Source of the DNA: Didymodactylos carnosus
Lineage: Eukaryota > Rotifera > Eurotatoria > Philodinida > Philodinidae
Direction of reading: 5' to 3'
Assembly: GCA_905250885.1 (NCBI GenBank)
Contig: CAJNOQ010002976.1
Span: 1-21,960 of the forward strand
Length of the DNA stretch: 21,960 bases
The notes below the pieces were generated by a model. That model was given only the letters and a program-made list of their open reading frames with translations, searched no databases and was not told the origin of the DNA. Position numbers and translations under genes: made by a program. Below, one piece after another: positions 11,136-18,908 of the stretch. The stretch's first letter is position 1; each line of letters starts with the position of its first letter.

Positions 11136-11455
11136 AGAATTCTATAGAATTCTACATTTTCCCTATGAATTCTACAACAACTCATTCACAGCTGAAACAT
11201 GATAAGTCCGAGTTATTCTCAAAACAGAAATCTAGGAAATGTATAGAATTCTAAGATAGTACAGATATATTTATTATTGACCAAGTTTGAGTCAAGCGGG
11301 AATGTGTAGAATTCTATGTTAGTACAGACCTAGTTGCTAACCTAGAATTCTATAGAATTCTACGTTAGCATAGATATATAATATATTGACCAACTTTGAG
11401 TCAAGCGGAAATGTATAGAATTCTATAGAATTCTACGCTAGTACTATACGTAGAA
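11136..11455. repeat. palindromic EcoRI-rich satellite, left block
   Basis: The core TAGAATTCTATAGAATTCTA recurs, full or partial, beside a shared flank (GACCAAGTTTGAGTCAAGCG then GAAATGTA). The spacing between successive CAAGCGG phrases (11293 and 11402) is close to 109 bases. All flanks in this block point the same way. The core is itself a palindrome and could form hairpins. Confidence 0.85.
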
Positions 11456-11523
11456 AAGAACTCTGACATCCCTCGGACACTGGGAACTATGGGAACTGCT
11501 ATTATTATCGCTTCTTTCAAGAA
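11456..11523 (+). repeat. flank repeat V, first copy
   Basis: This 68-base segment matches 13039-13105 with two visible substitutions. It follows the satellite block in both places, so satellite and flank were duplicated together. Confidence 0.9.
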
Positions 11524-11536
11524 CTTGGATTGTTAG

Positions 11537-11706
11537 CGTTCATTAGTGCTCTGCATACTATTCCCAAGAAGACAGCTGATCAACAAATGCGAGAGAAGAG
11601 AGTTATAGCACTTGTCACTTCGTCACTCCGCAGAGTAGTGGAGTATGGATTGCGGTGTTTCCCCCTTGACCTTGTGCTCCGATTAAGAACCAGCAAAGAA
11701 TGGTAA
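11537..11706 (+). CDS. small exon-like frame inside the inserted segment, unknown
   Basis: After a possible acceptor (GGATTGTTAG at 11527-11536) a frame of about 56 codons runs to TAA at 11704. It contains ISALHTIPKKTADQQMREKR and RRVVEYGLRCFPLDLVLRLR. Its base composition is less AT-rich than its surroundings, which is why I list it. The family is not recognised and it may be a captured gene fragment or chance. Confidence 0.2.
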
Positions 11707-12028
11707 CTAAATGGGGCTTAAAACATAGAGTCGTTGGAACTCAACTTGCACACGGCCAGATGAACACACGACGAAAGCAACTGCCGATCAGAGCTCCAGA
11801 AAACGCATAATTTCACAAATAATTATTCGGATAAAGTGAACGTTTTGCAAGTGATAATTGACGACGTGATTAAACCCGATTTAAAAGTGATCATTAGCAT
11901 TTCTCAGGTTTGTTATGGTAGTAAAAAAGACCTTTTAATTGACTTTGCACACGTGTAGCTGTATTCGTGATATGATCATGCTGTCATAAAAATAAATATA
12001 TTTCAAGGGCATTTTTGTTATTCTATTT

Positions 12029-12186
12029 ATAAATTAAATCGCTTTCCTGTCTTTTTCTATAGCAATATCACACTGAATCGAATTACAAAATTATTTTATT
12101 TCTCATACAAAACATACGCCCTCAAGATGAGTCAAATTTACTTCCAGCAAAACGATGTGCAACAGACCCGAATTGAGATCTATACT
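12029..12186 (-). repeat. right arm of 158-bp perfect inverted repeat
   Basis: Exact reverse complement of 10848-11005, separated by 1023 bases. It lies within the 864-bp segment that splits the duplicated unit, so it probably arrived with that segment. Confidence 0.95.
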
Positions 12187-12392
12187 CTTGAATCCATATT
12201 AAAACCACTTTACTAGTTACAACATTATGCGGGCTTTCTAAATATGTTCTTTTAAAGAGGTAAATGAATGTCACAAGGGGTCAAATTCCAAAATACTTGA
12301 GATTATACGAGCTTTCGAGAAATATAATTTGTAAAAGATAAAAATACGTCAAAAAGCTACTTTGCGGAGAAATAAAAATCCGTTCACGAAGG

Positions 12393-12548
12393 AGTTACTA
12401 AATCCAAAATCGCAATTTCATATTTCGATTGTTTGTTTGTTTTCCACACGATAACACATTTATCTCGATATACCTTTTTAACAATAGTATTGCTACGATC
12501 ATCAACTAAATTACTCAAAAAACAGAATGTCTGAATTGTAATTATCTA
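12393..12548 (+). repeat. flank repeat U, first copy
   Basis: This 156-base segment is identical to 13108-13263. It ends exactly where the 34-bp-arm palindrome of the right satellite block begins. Confidence 0.95.
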
Positions 12549-12625
12549 GCGGAAATGTATAGAATTCTATAGAATTCTACGTATAGTACTAACGTAGAAT
12601 TCTATAGAATTCTATACATTTCCGC
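12549..12625. repeat. perfect 34-bp-arm palindrome
   Basis: Arm 1 (12549-12582) starts GCGGAAATGTATAG and ends TTCTACGT. Arm 2 (12592-12625) is its exact reverse complement, with a 9-base loop between them. It could extrude as a cruciform or act as paired binding sites. Confidence 0.9.
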
Positions 12626-12759
12626 TTGACTCAAACTTGGTCAATAAAAAGTATATCTATGTTAACCTAGAATTCTATAGAATTCTACCTTACTACACAT
12701 ATACAATATATTAGCCGAGTGGGAGACAAGCGGAAATGTATAGAATTCTATCACTGACT

Positions 12760-12779
12760 GGGAGTGGGGGCGGGTCGGG
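12760..12779 (+). other. G-quadruplex motif
   Basis: Four runs of at least three guanines (GGG, GGGGG, GGG, GGG) are separated by loops of 3, 1 and 2 bases. It meets the standard G3N1-7 pattern and stands out in an AT-rich satellite. Function is unknown. Confidence 0.8.
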
Positions 12780-13038
12780 TCTGCCGTGCATGATAGTGAG
12801 TCACTAATCAACTATATTCGTACTAACGTAGAATTCTATAGAGTTCTATACATTTCCGCTTGACTGAAACTTGGTCAATAAAGAGTATATCTATGCTAAC
12901 CTAGTATTCTATAAAATTCTACGTGTAGTACTATACGTAGAATTCTATACATTTCCGCTTGAATAAAACTTGGTTAGCGATAAATGTATCTGTACTAGCG
13001 TAGAATTCTATGGAATTCTGTAGAATAGCTGAATTGCA

Positions 13039-13105
13039 AGAACTCTGAGATCCCTCGGACACTAGGAACTATGGGAACTGCTATTATTATCGCTTCTTTC
13101 AAGAA
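13039..13105 (+). repeat. flank repeat V, second copy
   Basis: Matches 11456-11523 with two substitutions. Here it runs straight on into flank repeat U, which shows the undisturbed order of the duplicated unit. Confidence 0.9.
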
Positions 13106-13107
13106 GA

Positions 13108-13263
13108 AGTTACTAAATCCAAAATCGCAATTTCATATTTCGATTGTTTGTTTGTTTTCCACACGATAACACATTTATCTCGATATACCTTTTTAACAAT
13201 AGTATTGCTACGATCATCAACTAAATTACTCAAAAAACAGAATGTCTGAATTGTAATTATCTA
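13108..13263 (+). repeat. flank repeat U, second copy
   Basis: Identical to 12393-12548 over 156 bases. Unlike the first copy it is followed by unique sequence, not satellite, and so marks the right border of the duplicated complex. Confidence 0.95.
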
Positions 13264-13718
13264 TGTGGTCTATCCTTAACATTTTACATGTAGTTTGTAC
13301 TTTTCAGTCCATCAAAAGGTATTTTTTGCTACAAAATAATAGGAAAAAAATTTTCTTGCCAAAAACACTTAGTTCAGGACTGAAAACAAAATGAAGAACG
13401 ATATCGTAATGTTTGGGCTATTTGAAAACTGAAACTCCATCGGAGTCGAACTCAAACTCTTATAGGAAAACAATTTTCCAAATGAGGAAAGCTTTCCAAA
13501 ACGTAGGTAGACAGTGCTATGCGCAGTCCTTGAAAATGATTATTTCTCTTTTATAGAGTAATATTATAAAATAAAATAATCTCGATTAATGGGTAAAGGA
13601 TACACATAGAGATTGACCCTCTAGGAAAAGTACACACATTTCGATGAAGAGCGATCTTTCAATATAAATAATTCATTCCAATTGTTCAGTGGAAGTGTAG
13701 ATAACAAAAATAACTTAT
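13264..13718. other. non-coding stretch
   Basis: No gene is seen. The left end of the transposase element should lie here, but I could not find a convincing terminal inverted repeat. Confidence 0.4.
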
Positions 13719-14600
13719 TTATGAGTTCAAAAGAAATGAATTTCTACCTTGAATTTCTTTCAGTGCTTTGATAGCAAGCAGATAAGGATCTGACGTTTCC
13801 ATTATGACAGATTGAACTTTAGAGCATAGTTTTTGTAAACAAGTAAGTTTCACCGTCGTTTTCAAAGTCAGTTTTTCTCTGATAATATTGGCTTTCTTCG
13901 CAGCAATCGATCCAAATAATTTTACCATTAATGATGGAAAAACCTTTGAAACCTTCTTATAACAAGATGTTTGATAATAGTCATTGAGAATTTCTCGATA
14001 TTTCTGAATGATAGGTTGAAAAATATAACGTCCAGGGGTTGAAGAATATGCGTCAAATGTGGTGGTATACATAATAAAATGATATTATTTTCAATGGTTG
14101 ATTCAACTGTACACACGCTGTGATGAGAAGTATGACCATCTAATATTAATAAAATTGGTCTTGGTGTTGTGGCAGTTTGGGAATAAATAAATGTTTAAAC
14201 CATTCATAAAAAACATTTTCTTCCATCCAACCATTTTCGACGTATTATATGTGGCACCTGATGGTCCTGAAATGAAGATTCATTATAGAAATGACATATA
14301 AAAGTTAGATAGTCTAAATCGAATTTGTGAACTTACCATGAAGACACCAATCAACATACAATCTTTTGACTTTGTATATTATATAAGGTGGTAAAATAAC
14401 ACTAGTGGCACTAACACAAAATAATACCGAATAATATGATTTTCCTGTGCCACCTTGTTTCTTACACGGAAATTTTGTCGGATTATATACTATAACTTTT
14501 GTGGTATCTGTTTTATAAGCAAAACCCGATTCATCACAATTGAAGATTTGTTAATCAACAGGATTGATTTTATATGATCCAAACTGTGCACCGCTAGAAC
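13719..14600 (-). pseudogene. pogo/Tigger/jerky-like DDE transposase, decayed
   Basis: Minus-strand fragments in order give the DDE_1 (CENP-B/jerky-like) transposase core. IFNCDESGF holds the first Asp, then comes GPSGATYNTSK, then PILLILDGHTSHHS with the second Asp. CIPPHLTHILQPLDV follows with the third Asp, 35 residues after the second, and then a helical tail with KYREILNDYYQTS and SKVFPSLMVKLF. A 70-nt intron (14267-14336, GTAAGT to TTTCAG) joins LHG to PSGAT in frame. The reading is broken by a TAA just before the first motif and by frameshifts near 14235, 14155 and 14020. The N-terminal DNA-binding part is not recognisable. The enzyme would cut and paste DNA at TA sites; this copy cannot. 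C-terminal frames end at 13719. Confidence 0.8.
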
Positions 14601-14739
14601 AACAACAAGCTCCTGTATTGGATATCTGACTTTCACCAACTTTTTATCTCCATTTTTATGGTTTCATTGATTCTTTTCGTGCATGCTTGTCTAGCAATAA
14701 ATAATCAAGATTTCGAAAAACACGACAATAACAACACCA

Positions 14740-15020
14740 TCCCGATAGATTGTTATCTTGATAAGATGTTTTATCGCAATAGTGAAGATCTTTATTTCGA
14801 CCCTTTGTGTTATTTTTGTTATATTTTGTGTTGTTATGTTGTTATATTTTGATCTTAGTGGAAGATCTTTATATCGCAAAATTTCATCGCGGACAGAAAC
14901 CGATAACTTCATTCCGCATGGTATATTGCGATAAATTTTTTTATAGCAGTTTAACGTGGCGTCTCGATAGAGTTAAGACCTATCGAGATATAATAAAAAA
15001 TATCGCCTCTAATCGCGATA
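14740..15020. repeat. cluster of short inverted ATCG-type repeats
   Basis: Several small palindromes crowd here. TCTCGATAG and CTATCGAGA lie 9 bases apart (around 14961-14987), and AATATCGC and GCGATATT are 8 bases apart (around 14999-15024). ATCGCAAT and ATTGCGAT copies occur around 14772 and 14925, and two AGATCTTTAT copies lie near 14787 and 14864. They may be subterminal sites of the neighbouring DNA transposon. Open frames in this area look accidental. Confidence 0.55.
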
Positions 15021-15289
15021 TTTTGTCGAAAAAAACCCTCATGAGTAGTCAATGTCCAAAGCAGCAAGATATTAAAAGGTTTTGTAAGTACAACATCATT
15101 CAGTCGAGCAGAGAGCACAAAGAATGAATCACCATGACTTTTTCTCACTTTTTACTCTTTGCAAAGCGTGTGCATCAATAGAAAGTCTATGATTAAATAT
15201 ATATTTGATACACCTTGCCCGTGTGCATGACACTCTCTTTATTTGCCGCTAATATCACGAATGATAAAAATTTAAGAGCCACTGCGACT
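15021..15289. other. non-coding stretch at the break-off of the gypsy element
   Basis: No gene, LTR or integrase is seen. The retrotransposon pol similarity stops near 15290, so the boundary here is a deletion or insertion junction. Confidence 0.45.
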
Positions 15290-16686
15290 ATCATGTTGAA
15301 TACTTTCAACACATTTGAAATGTGGCGGTGCATTTGCTAAACCTTGTGGCGACACTTCAAAGTGATAGAGGCCGTCCTGAGTGACAAACGCAGTTTTTTC
15401 TTGTCAGCCTGTAGTATGGAGATCTGAAAATACCCCGACTTCAAGTCTAATTTGGTGAACCATGAATGTCGGCCGATGCGTTGTAATAGCTCTTCTGTAT
15501 TTGGTTGTGGATAACTGTTTTTTTTGGTTACTTCATTAAGTTTACGGTAATCAAGAAGAAATCTAAAGCTGCCATCCGGCTTTTTGAGCAAATTTACTGG
15601 AGATGACCAAGGTAATGTTGGCGGAATAATGATACCCGCACGTAACATGTTTGTAATCTCTTGTTGAATATCTTTACGTTGCTCGATAGTTTTAAAGTAA
15701 GGTCGTGTAGTGATGGGAAGATGATTTCCGGTATCGATTATATGTTGAATAGATGTGGTAGCTTGTCGAGGTTTGAATGTATCGAAAAGCGTCGAATAAC
15801 GTTGTAAAATTTCAAAGATTTTGTCGTAGTTTTGTTGAAGTGTGAGATGGGAGAGCAACGATTCAATGACATCAGTAATCGCTTTAGATGCATTATTTAC
15901 AGTTCAGTGTGTAAATGTATTTAAATATGGTTTAGTTGGATATGACGCAATAATTGGTGACAGATAACTAGTAGATGGAAGATTAGATAAATAAACGACA
16001 ATAGTGTTTTTCTGGATTGTTACCGGCATCTGTGAATTACTGAAAATAGTAATTTTGGCTCTTTCTTGAATTATATCGATGGTGTCGTTGAAAATTCGAA
16101 TACGTTTACGATTTTGGAATTGTTCATTTTTTGCATGAAAATAATGATATGTATCAACTGTTGTTGGTGCGATTAATTTGGCTAGGCATTTGTGTTTAGC
16201 TAAAATATGATAATCTTTGTCGAGTTTCAATGGTAGCTGATGATCGTGAGCGAAATTTACAAAATATTTTTTATAATACGTAGATACAGAAATCTGACGT
16301 TTTGACGGCATTATATTTACATCTTATTTCTTAATCCAGTCACCTCCCAAAATAAGTTCTGCTGCTAATTCGGTGACTACTAAAGCGTTGCTTTGAGTGG
16401 TAAGATTCGGAAGAGCGATGTTAAGCTGAATGGATCCACAGGTATCTAATGATGTTTTTCCGTCACCTAGGGTTAATTTTTGTGAAGGATAATAATAATG
16501 TTACTTGTTTATTGTTCGTAACGTTTTTTCGGATATAACAGACTGACTAGCGCCAGTATTTAATAAAGCTAAAATGTTATGTCCATTTATGAAAGTGTTT
16601 ATAAAGATTAATGATGGGCTGATTAAGTCCGAAGAGGCACTACCATCTGCAAGTGTCTCTGTTAGTGCTTTTTTAGCTGCCAACAA
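15290..16686 (-). pseudogene. pol: pol (protease and N-terminal reverse transcriptase), broken
   Basis: One frame runs from the gag overlap through an aspartic protease (ILALLNTGASQSVIS, flap-side ELILGGDW) and a spacer into the RT fingers and palm (SSPVNLLKKPDGSFRFLLDY, then WFTKLDLKSGYFQI). It is cut by TAA at 16501, TAA near 16325 and TGA near 15902, all in the same frame, so these are point mutations. The protease has Asn where the catalytic Asp of DTGAS should be (AAT for GAT), which would disable it. After the K-rich run near 15397 the frame shifts; the next family motifs (YHFEVSPQGLANAP) continue in another frame until similarity ends near 15290. The YXDD box is missing. Confidence 0.88.
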
Positions 16687-17627
16687 TCATGAGCATAATG
16701 TCCTGTTTTATTACAATTATAGCAACAAAGAGCAGGAGGACGTGATGCTGGATAACTTTGTATAATAGGGCGAAGGAGGACGATTAGCCGATGGTGACGG
16801 AGGAGTCGGATAACAATATGATGATGTATATCGAGGTTGATAAGGCGCATTTGATGATGAATAATTATATGGCGGTTGATTAGTAAATTCCTGAACACGT
16901 ATTTGTTTATCCAATTGTTGTTCAGTATAATCAGATTCGTTGGCATTAACCAATTGATTTAGAACTTCTTCTTCTCGGGCATATTCTAAAAATTCAGTGG
17001 GTGTTATTGGCTTTTTACGTAAAACTTCTTTGGTTAAAGATGGTTTTAAACATCGTTGTAGATGATCGAGTTTAGATGTATCAGTCATTCGATCGTCGAG
17101 GGTTTTACATAGACGTATAATATCAGTATAATATGCAGTAACAGGTTCATGTAATCCTTGTTTACGATTACCAAGTTTTTGTGAAGCAATCTGTTTAGCA
17201 GCTGGTGATTGATATGCAGCTCGAAGATGTTGAACAAATTCATCCATATTGTAATGATGACACGATTATTTAGATACCATTCTAAAGCATTGTCCGTAAG
17301 AAAGCTCGGTACAACTTGTAGTGCTTGACTAGGACCCAATTTTCCCATATCAAAGGAAACGGTCATATCACGTAATCACAGATCAACATCCTGTTAAATT
17401 CTTTCACTGAATGTATTTGCTTTTTTCAATTTATCAACGAGTAAATCTTTGACTACTGCATCTGCCATCATAAATTCTTTTGGTTGATAAATAAACGTAG
17501 TTTGAGACTGTGATGTAAGATGGTGTGTCCGTTCGATTTCAACGTTAACAAAATCAAGTAAATAATAATCCAGAAGTCCTTGTTGCTGCTGTAAGATCGC
17601 TTGTTCGGCTGCTCTGGTCATGACCAT
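16662..17627 (-). pseudogene. gag: gag of the gypsy element, broken
   Basis: Gag forms the particle and binds genomic RNA. The frame starts at ATG 17627, 34 bases past the LTR end, with a Gln-rich lead. The capsid part includes DNALEWYLNN, then after a frameshift near 17270 MDEFVQHLRAAY, KQGLHEPVTAYYTDI and EFLEYAREEE. A Pro/Tyr-rich linker precedes a CCHC zinc knuckle (CYNCNKTGHYAHDC). The first and last parts share one frame and the middle lies in another, so two indels (near 17270 and near 16765) compensate each other. In-frame stops are TAA at 17394 and TGA at 17376. Gag ends at TAA 16662-16664 after overlapping pol. Confidence 0.88.
16668..16674 (-). promoter_or_regulatory. -1 ribosomal frameshift heptamer A_AAA_AAG at the gag-pol overlap
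   Basis: On the minus strand gag reads CTA-AAA-AAG-CAC-TAA. Slipping back one base gives the pol frame GCA-CTA-ACA. The heptamer A AAA AAG in the correct phase is the classical slippery type, placed two codons before the gag stop. I did not confirm a downstream pseudoknot. Confidence 0.65.
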
Positions 17628-17637
17628 ACGTCAGAAT

Positions 17638-17658
17638 GAAAGTTTGGCTAGTGCACCA
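17638..17658 (-). promoter_or_regulatory. primer-binding site
   Basis: Two bases after the LTR the minus strand reads TGGTGCACTAGCC. It begins with TGG, complementary to the CCA end of a tRNA, and TGGTGCA fits the TGCACCA end common in glycine tRNAs. The tRNA identity is from memory and should be treated as likely, not certain. Confidence 0.65.
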
Positions 17659-17660
17659 TT

Positions 17661-17949
17661 TGTTAGGTTTCACCTAACTTGTTCAAATCTTGACTTGTAT
17701 ATACAATCGGTTTGTTAAGAAAGAAAAAGCACTCTCTCTGGTACAGTATAAGCTTATGTATATATAGGCGAGAAAGAACGTAACAGAAAAACATGATGTA
17801 ATATATACAATGGTGCCACAGGATGGCATGATGAGATAGTGACTATATGCAATACATTTCCTAGAAAGGAAATGTTTCTTTTATATAATCACGCAATAGT
17901 ACAGTGACGTTGCAGTATCTCTGTCCATCTTGGGTCTCTTGACCTAACA
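17661..17949 (-). repeat. LTR (5' LTR of the gypsy element), 289 bp
   Basis: The segment has the inverted ends TGTTAGGT (17661) and ACCTAACA (17942-17949), the TG...CA form of an LTR. A TATA-like run (TATATATA, about 17759-17766) could be its promoter on the minus strand. At the gag-side end, GTTAGGT and ACCTAAC three bases apart (17662-17678) form a 7-bp hairpin. The second LTR is absent, so the borders rest on the inverted ends and the adjoining primer site. Confidence 0.8.
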
Positions 17950-18128
17950 GCAAGCATCGATGAATGAATTTTGATTTTTGGAAATTTTAGTAAACTTGAA
18001 TCTGTTTGTAGTACTCACGTGCAGTGATGTTGTCGATGTTTATACCAGGTTGCGGCCATGTATTTTTTGTAGCCGTTGCACGGTTGTCAGACAATAACAA
18101 CGAGAAGTGATTTGTTTTTTGTTTTTTA

Positions 18129-18166
18129 TTAACCTGACCGGTTTCGAATTCTTCTTCAGAGGTTAA
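18129..18166 (-). ncRNA. minimal hammerhead ribozyme motif (Penelope type)
   Basis: On the minus strand the pieces are in hammerhead order: helix I strand TTAACCT, core CTGAAGA (fits CUGANGA), a short GAATTC stem region, core GAA, a helix III of only A-C-C against G-G-T (ACCGGT, self-complementary), then C as cleavage base, and AGGTTAA closing helix I with 7 pairs. Such minimal type I motifs with nearly no helix III are known in Penelope-like elements and are thought to cut as dimers. The one extra A before the GAATTC stem is also found in that family's motifs as I recall them. Activity is not shown. Confidence 0.72.
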
Positions 18167-18476
18167 CAAAAAACTGTATGAAATTAAAAGGAAGGTCTCT
18201 TATTTTATATATACAAAAAAATATTTTTATACGTCGATATAAACTAGATACAAAATGATGTAATTGAATGAAATGTCTTATGTCTTTCGATGTAATGAAA
18301 TGGAATGTCTTTCGATGTTCTGGTGAATGATCGTTCTGCACATGATAGAATGTACACTTGTTTTCGTTCTATTGATATGCATCTGTTATTTGTTTTCTTA
18401 CTTGCTTAAGTGATTTTTGTTGCCTAAAAATGTCCTTATACTCCCGTCCCAGAGTCAATTATTCATACTCATGATT

Positions 18477-18902
18477 TTAAGGTGCAACCTGACTTGGCTG
18501 CCCTTGCTGTCTTGCCGATTCCGGTTGTCGCACCGGTTCCATTCGTCTGAACTGCTCGTATTGTTCTACTGGTATAGTATATACCGGTGGAATCTGCGGA
18601 GTTCGTTCACGTGCCGACATCATCTTTCGTAATAAGGTCAATTTTTTGAATTTACTTGTCAAAGCAAATTTTACAATAGCATATGCCAATATGAGGGCGA
18701 CTACCACAATACACATGATTAATGTAATATCTCGCCATGTCGGGTGTACCCGATGGGCAAGATCTTCGAGTTGTTTTTGATGCTCCTCTAGGCGTCTGCC
18801 TATTTCATTATTGATAACCACATGTAACGTCTCTTTGTGTTTATCATCGACATGCTGCACCGTCTGTGCGTGAGAATCATGTTTATTACCTCCAAAAAAC
18901 AT
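18477..18902 (-). CDS. intact 141-residue single-pass membrane protein of the Athena-like element
   Basis: An uninterrupted ORF begins at ATG 18902. An upstream in-frame TTG is not needed. The N-terminal 55 residues are polar with an amphipathic, probably coiled-coil stretch (EIGRRLEEHQKQLEDLAHRV). One strong membrane segment follows at about residues 61-83 (ITLIMCIVVVALILAYAIV), then a basic patch (SKFKKLTLLRKMMSARER) and a Pro/Gln-rich tail. The positive charges after the membrane segment suggest an N-out or lumen, C-in orientation. The family is not recognised. It lies about 540 bases downstream of the RT on the same strand and is the only undamaged frame in the element. Confidence 0.7.
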   Translation of the reverse strand: MFFGGNKHDSHAQTVQHVDDKHKETLHVVINNEIGRRLEEHQKQLEDLAHRVHPTWRDITLIMCIVVVALILAYAIVKFALTSKFKKLTLLRKMMSARERTPQIPPVYTIPVEQYEQFRRMEPVRQPESARQQGQPSQVAP

Positions 18903-18908
18903 GTTCAA

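Larger units (their letters stand above)
11524..12387. mobile_element. 864-bp segment inserted between the two halves of a duplicated unit
   Basis: In the second copy of the duplicated unit, flanks V and U are contiguous (13039-13263). Here they are split by 864 bases bounded by GAA (11521-11523) and GAA (12388-12390), a possible 3-base target duplication. The segment carries the right arm of the 158-bp inverted repeat. I see no terminal inverted repeats and no transposase. It may be a non-autonomous insertion or filler DNA from break repair. Confidence 0.5.
12549..13038. repeat. palindromic EcoRI-rich satellite, right block
   Basis: The same TAGAATTCTATAGAATTCTA cores and GACTCAAACTTGGTCAA flanks as the left block, but with flanks in both orientations (CCGCTTGA near 12622, 12856 and 12957; CAAGCGG near 12728). 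Spacing is about 101-109 bases or twice that. Block members alternate head-to-head and tail-to-tail, giving repeated hairpin-forming units. A non-satellite, GC-rich insert of about 80 bases sits at roughly 12750-12830. Confidence 0.85.
15290..17949 (-). mobile_element. Ty3/gypsy LTR retrotransposon, 3'-truncated and decayed
   Basis: Read on the minus strand, the order is LTR (17949-17661), primer-binding site, gag with a zinc knuckle, a -1 frameshift site, protease, and the first half of the reverse transcriptase. The element then breaks off near 15290. RT catalytic box YXDD, RNase H, integrase, polypurine tract and 3' LTR are absent. Gag has two stops and frameshifts; pol has three in-frame stops and one frameshift. 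It cannot move by itself. With the far LTR gone, age and target duplication cannot be read from this copy. Confidence 0.9.

Noticed and set aside
15180-15300. Possible 3' LTR of the gypsy element
   Set aside because: Compared by eye with 17661-17949; only short AT-rich phrases match, and the inverted ends are absent.
17987-18169. Minus-strand 60-codon frame with LTSEEEFETGQVN
   Set aside because: Its first part is simply the translation of the hammerhead motif, and the rest has no domain. A donor-like GTGAG near 18017 is not enough to call an exon.
18417-18632. Plus-strand 71-codon frame
   Set aside because: Antisense shadow of the membrane-protein ORF tail.
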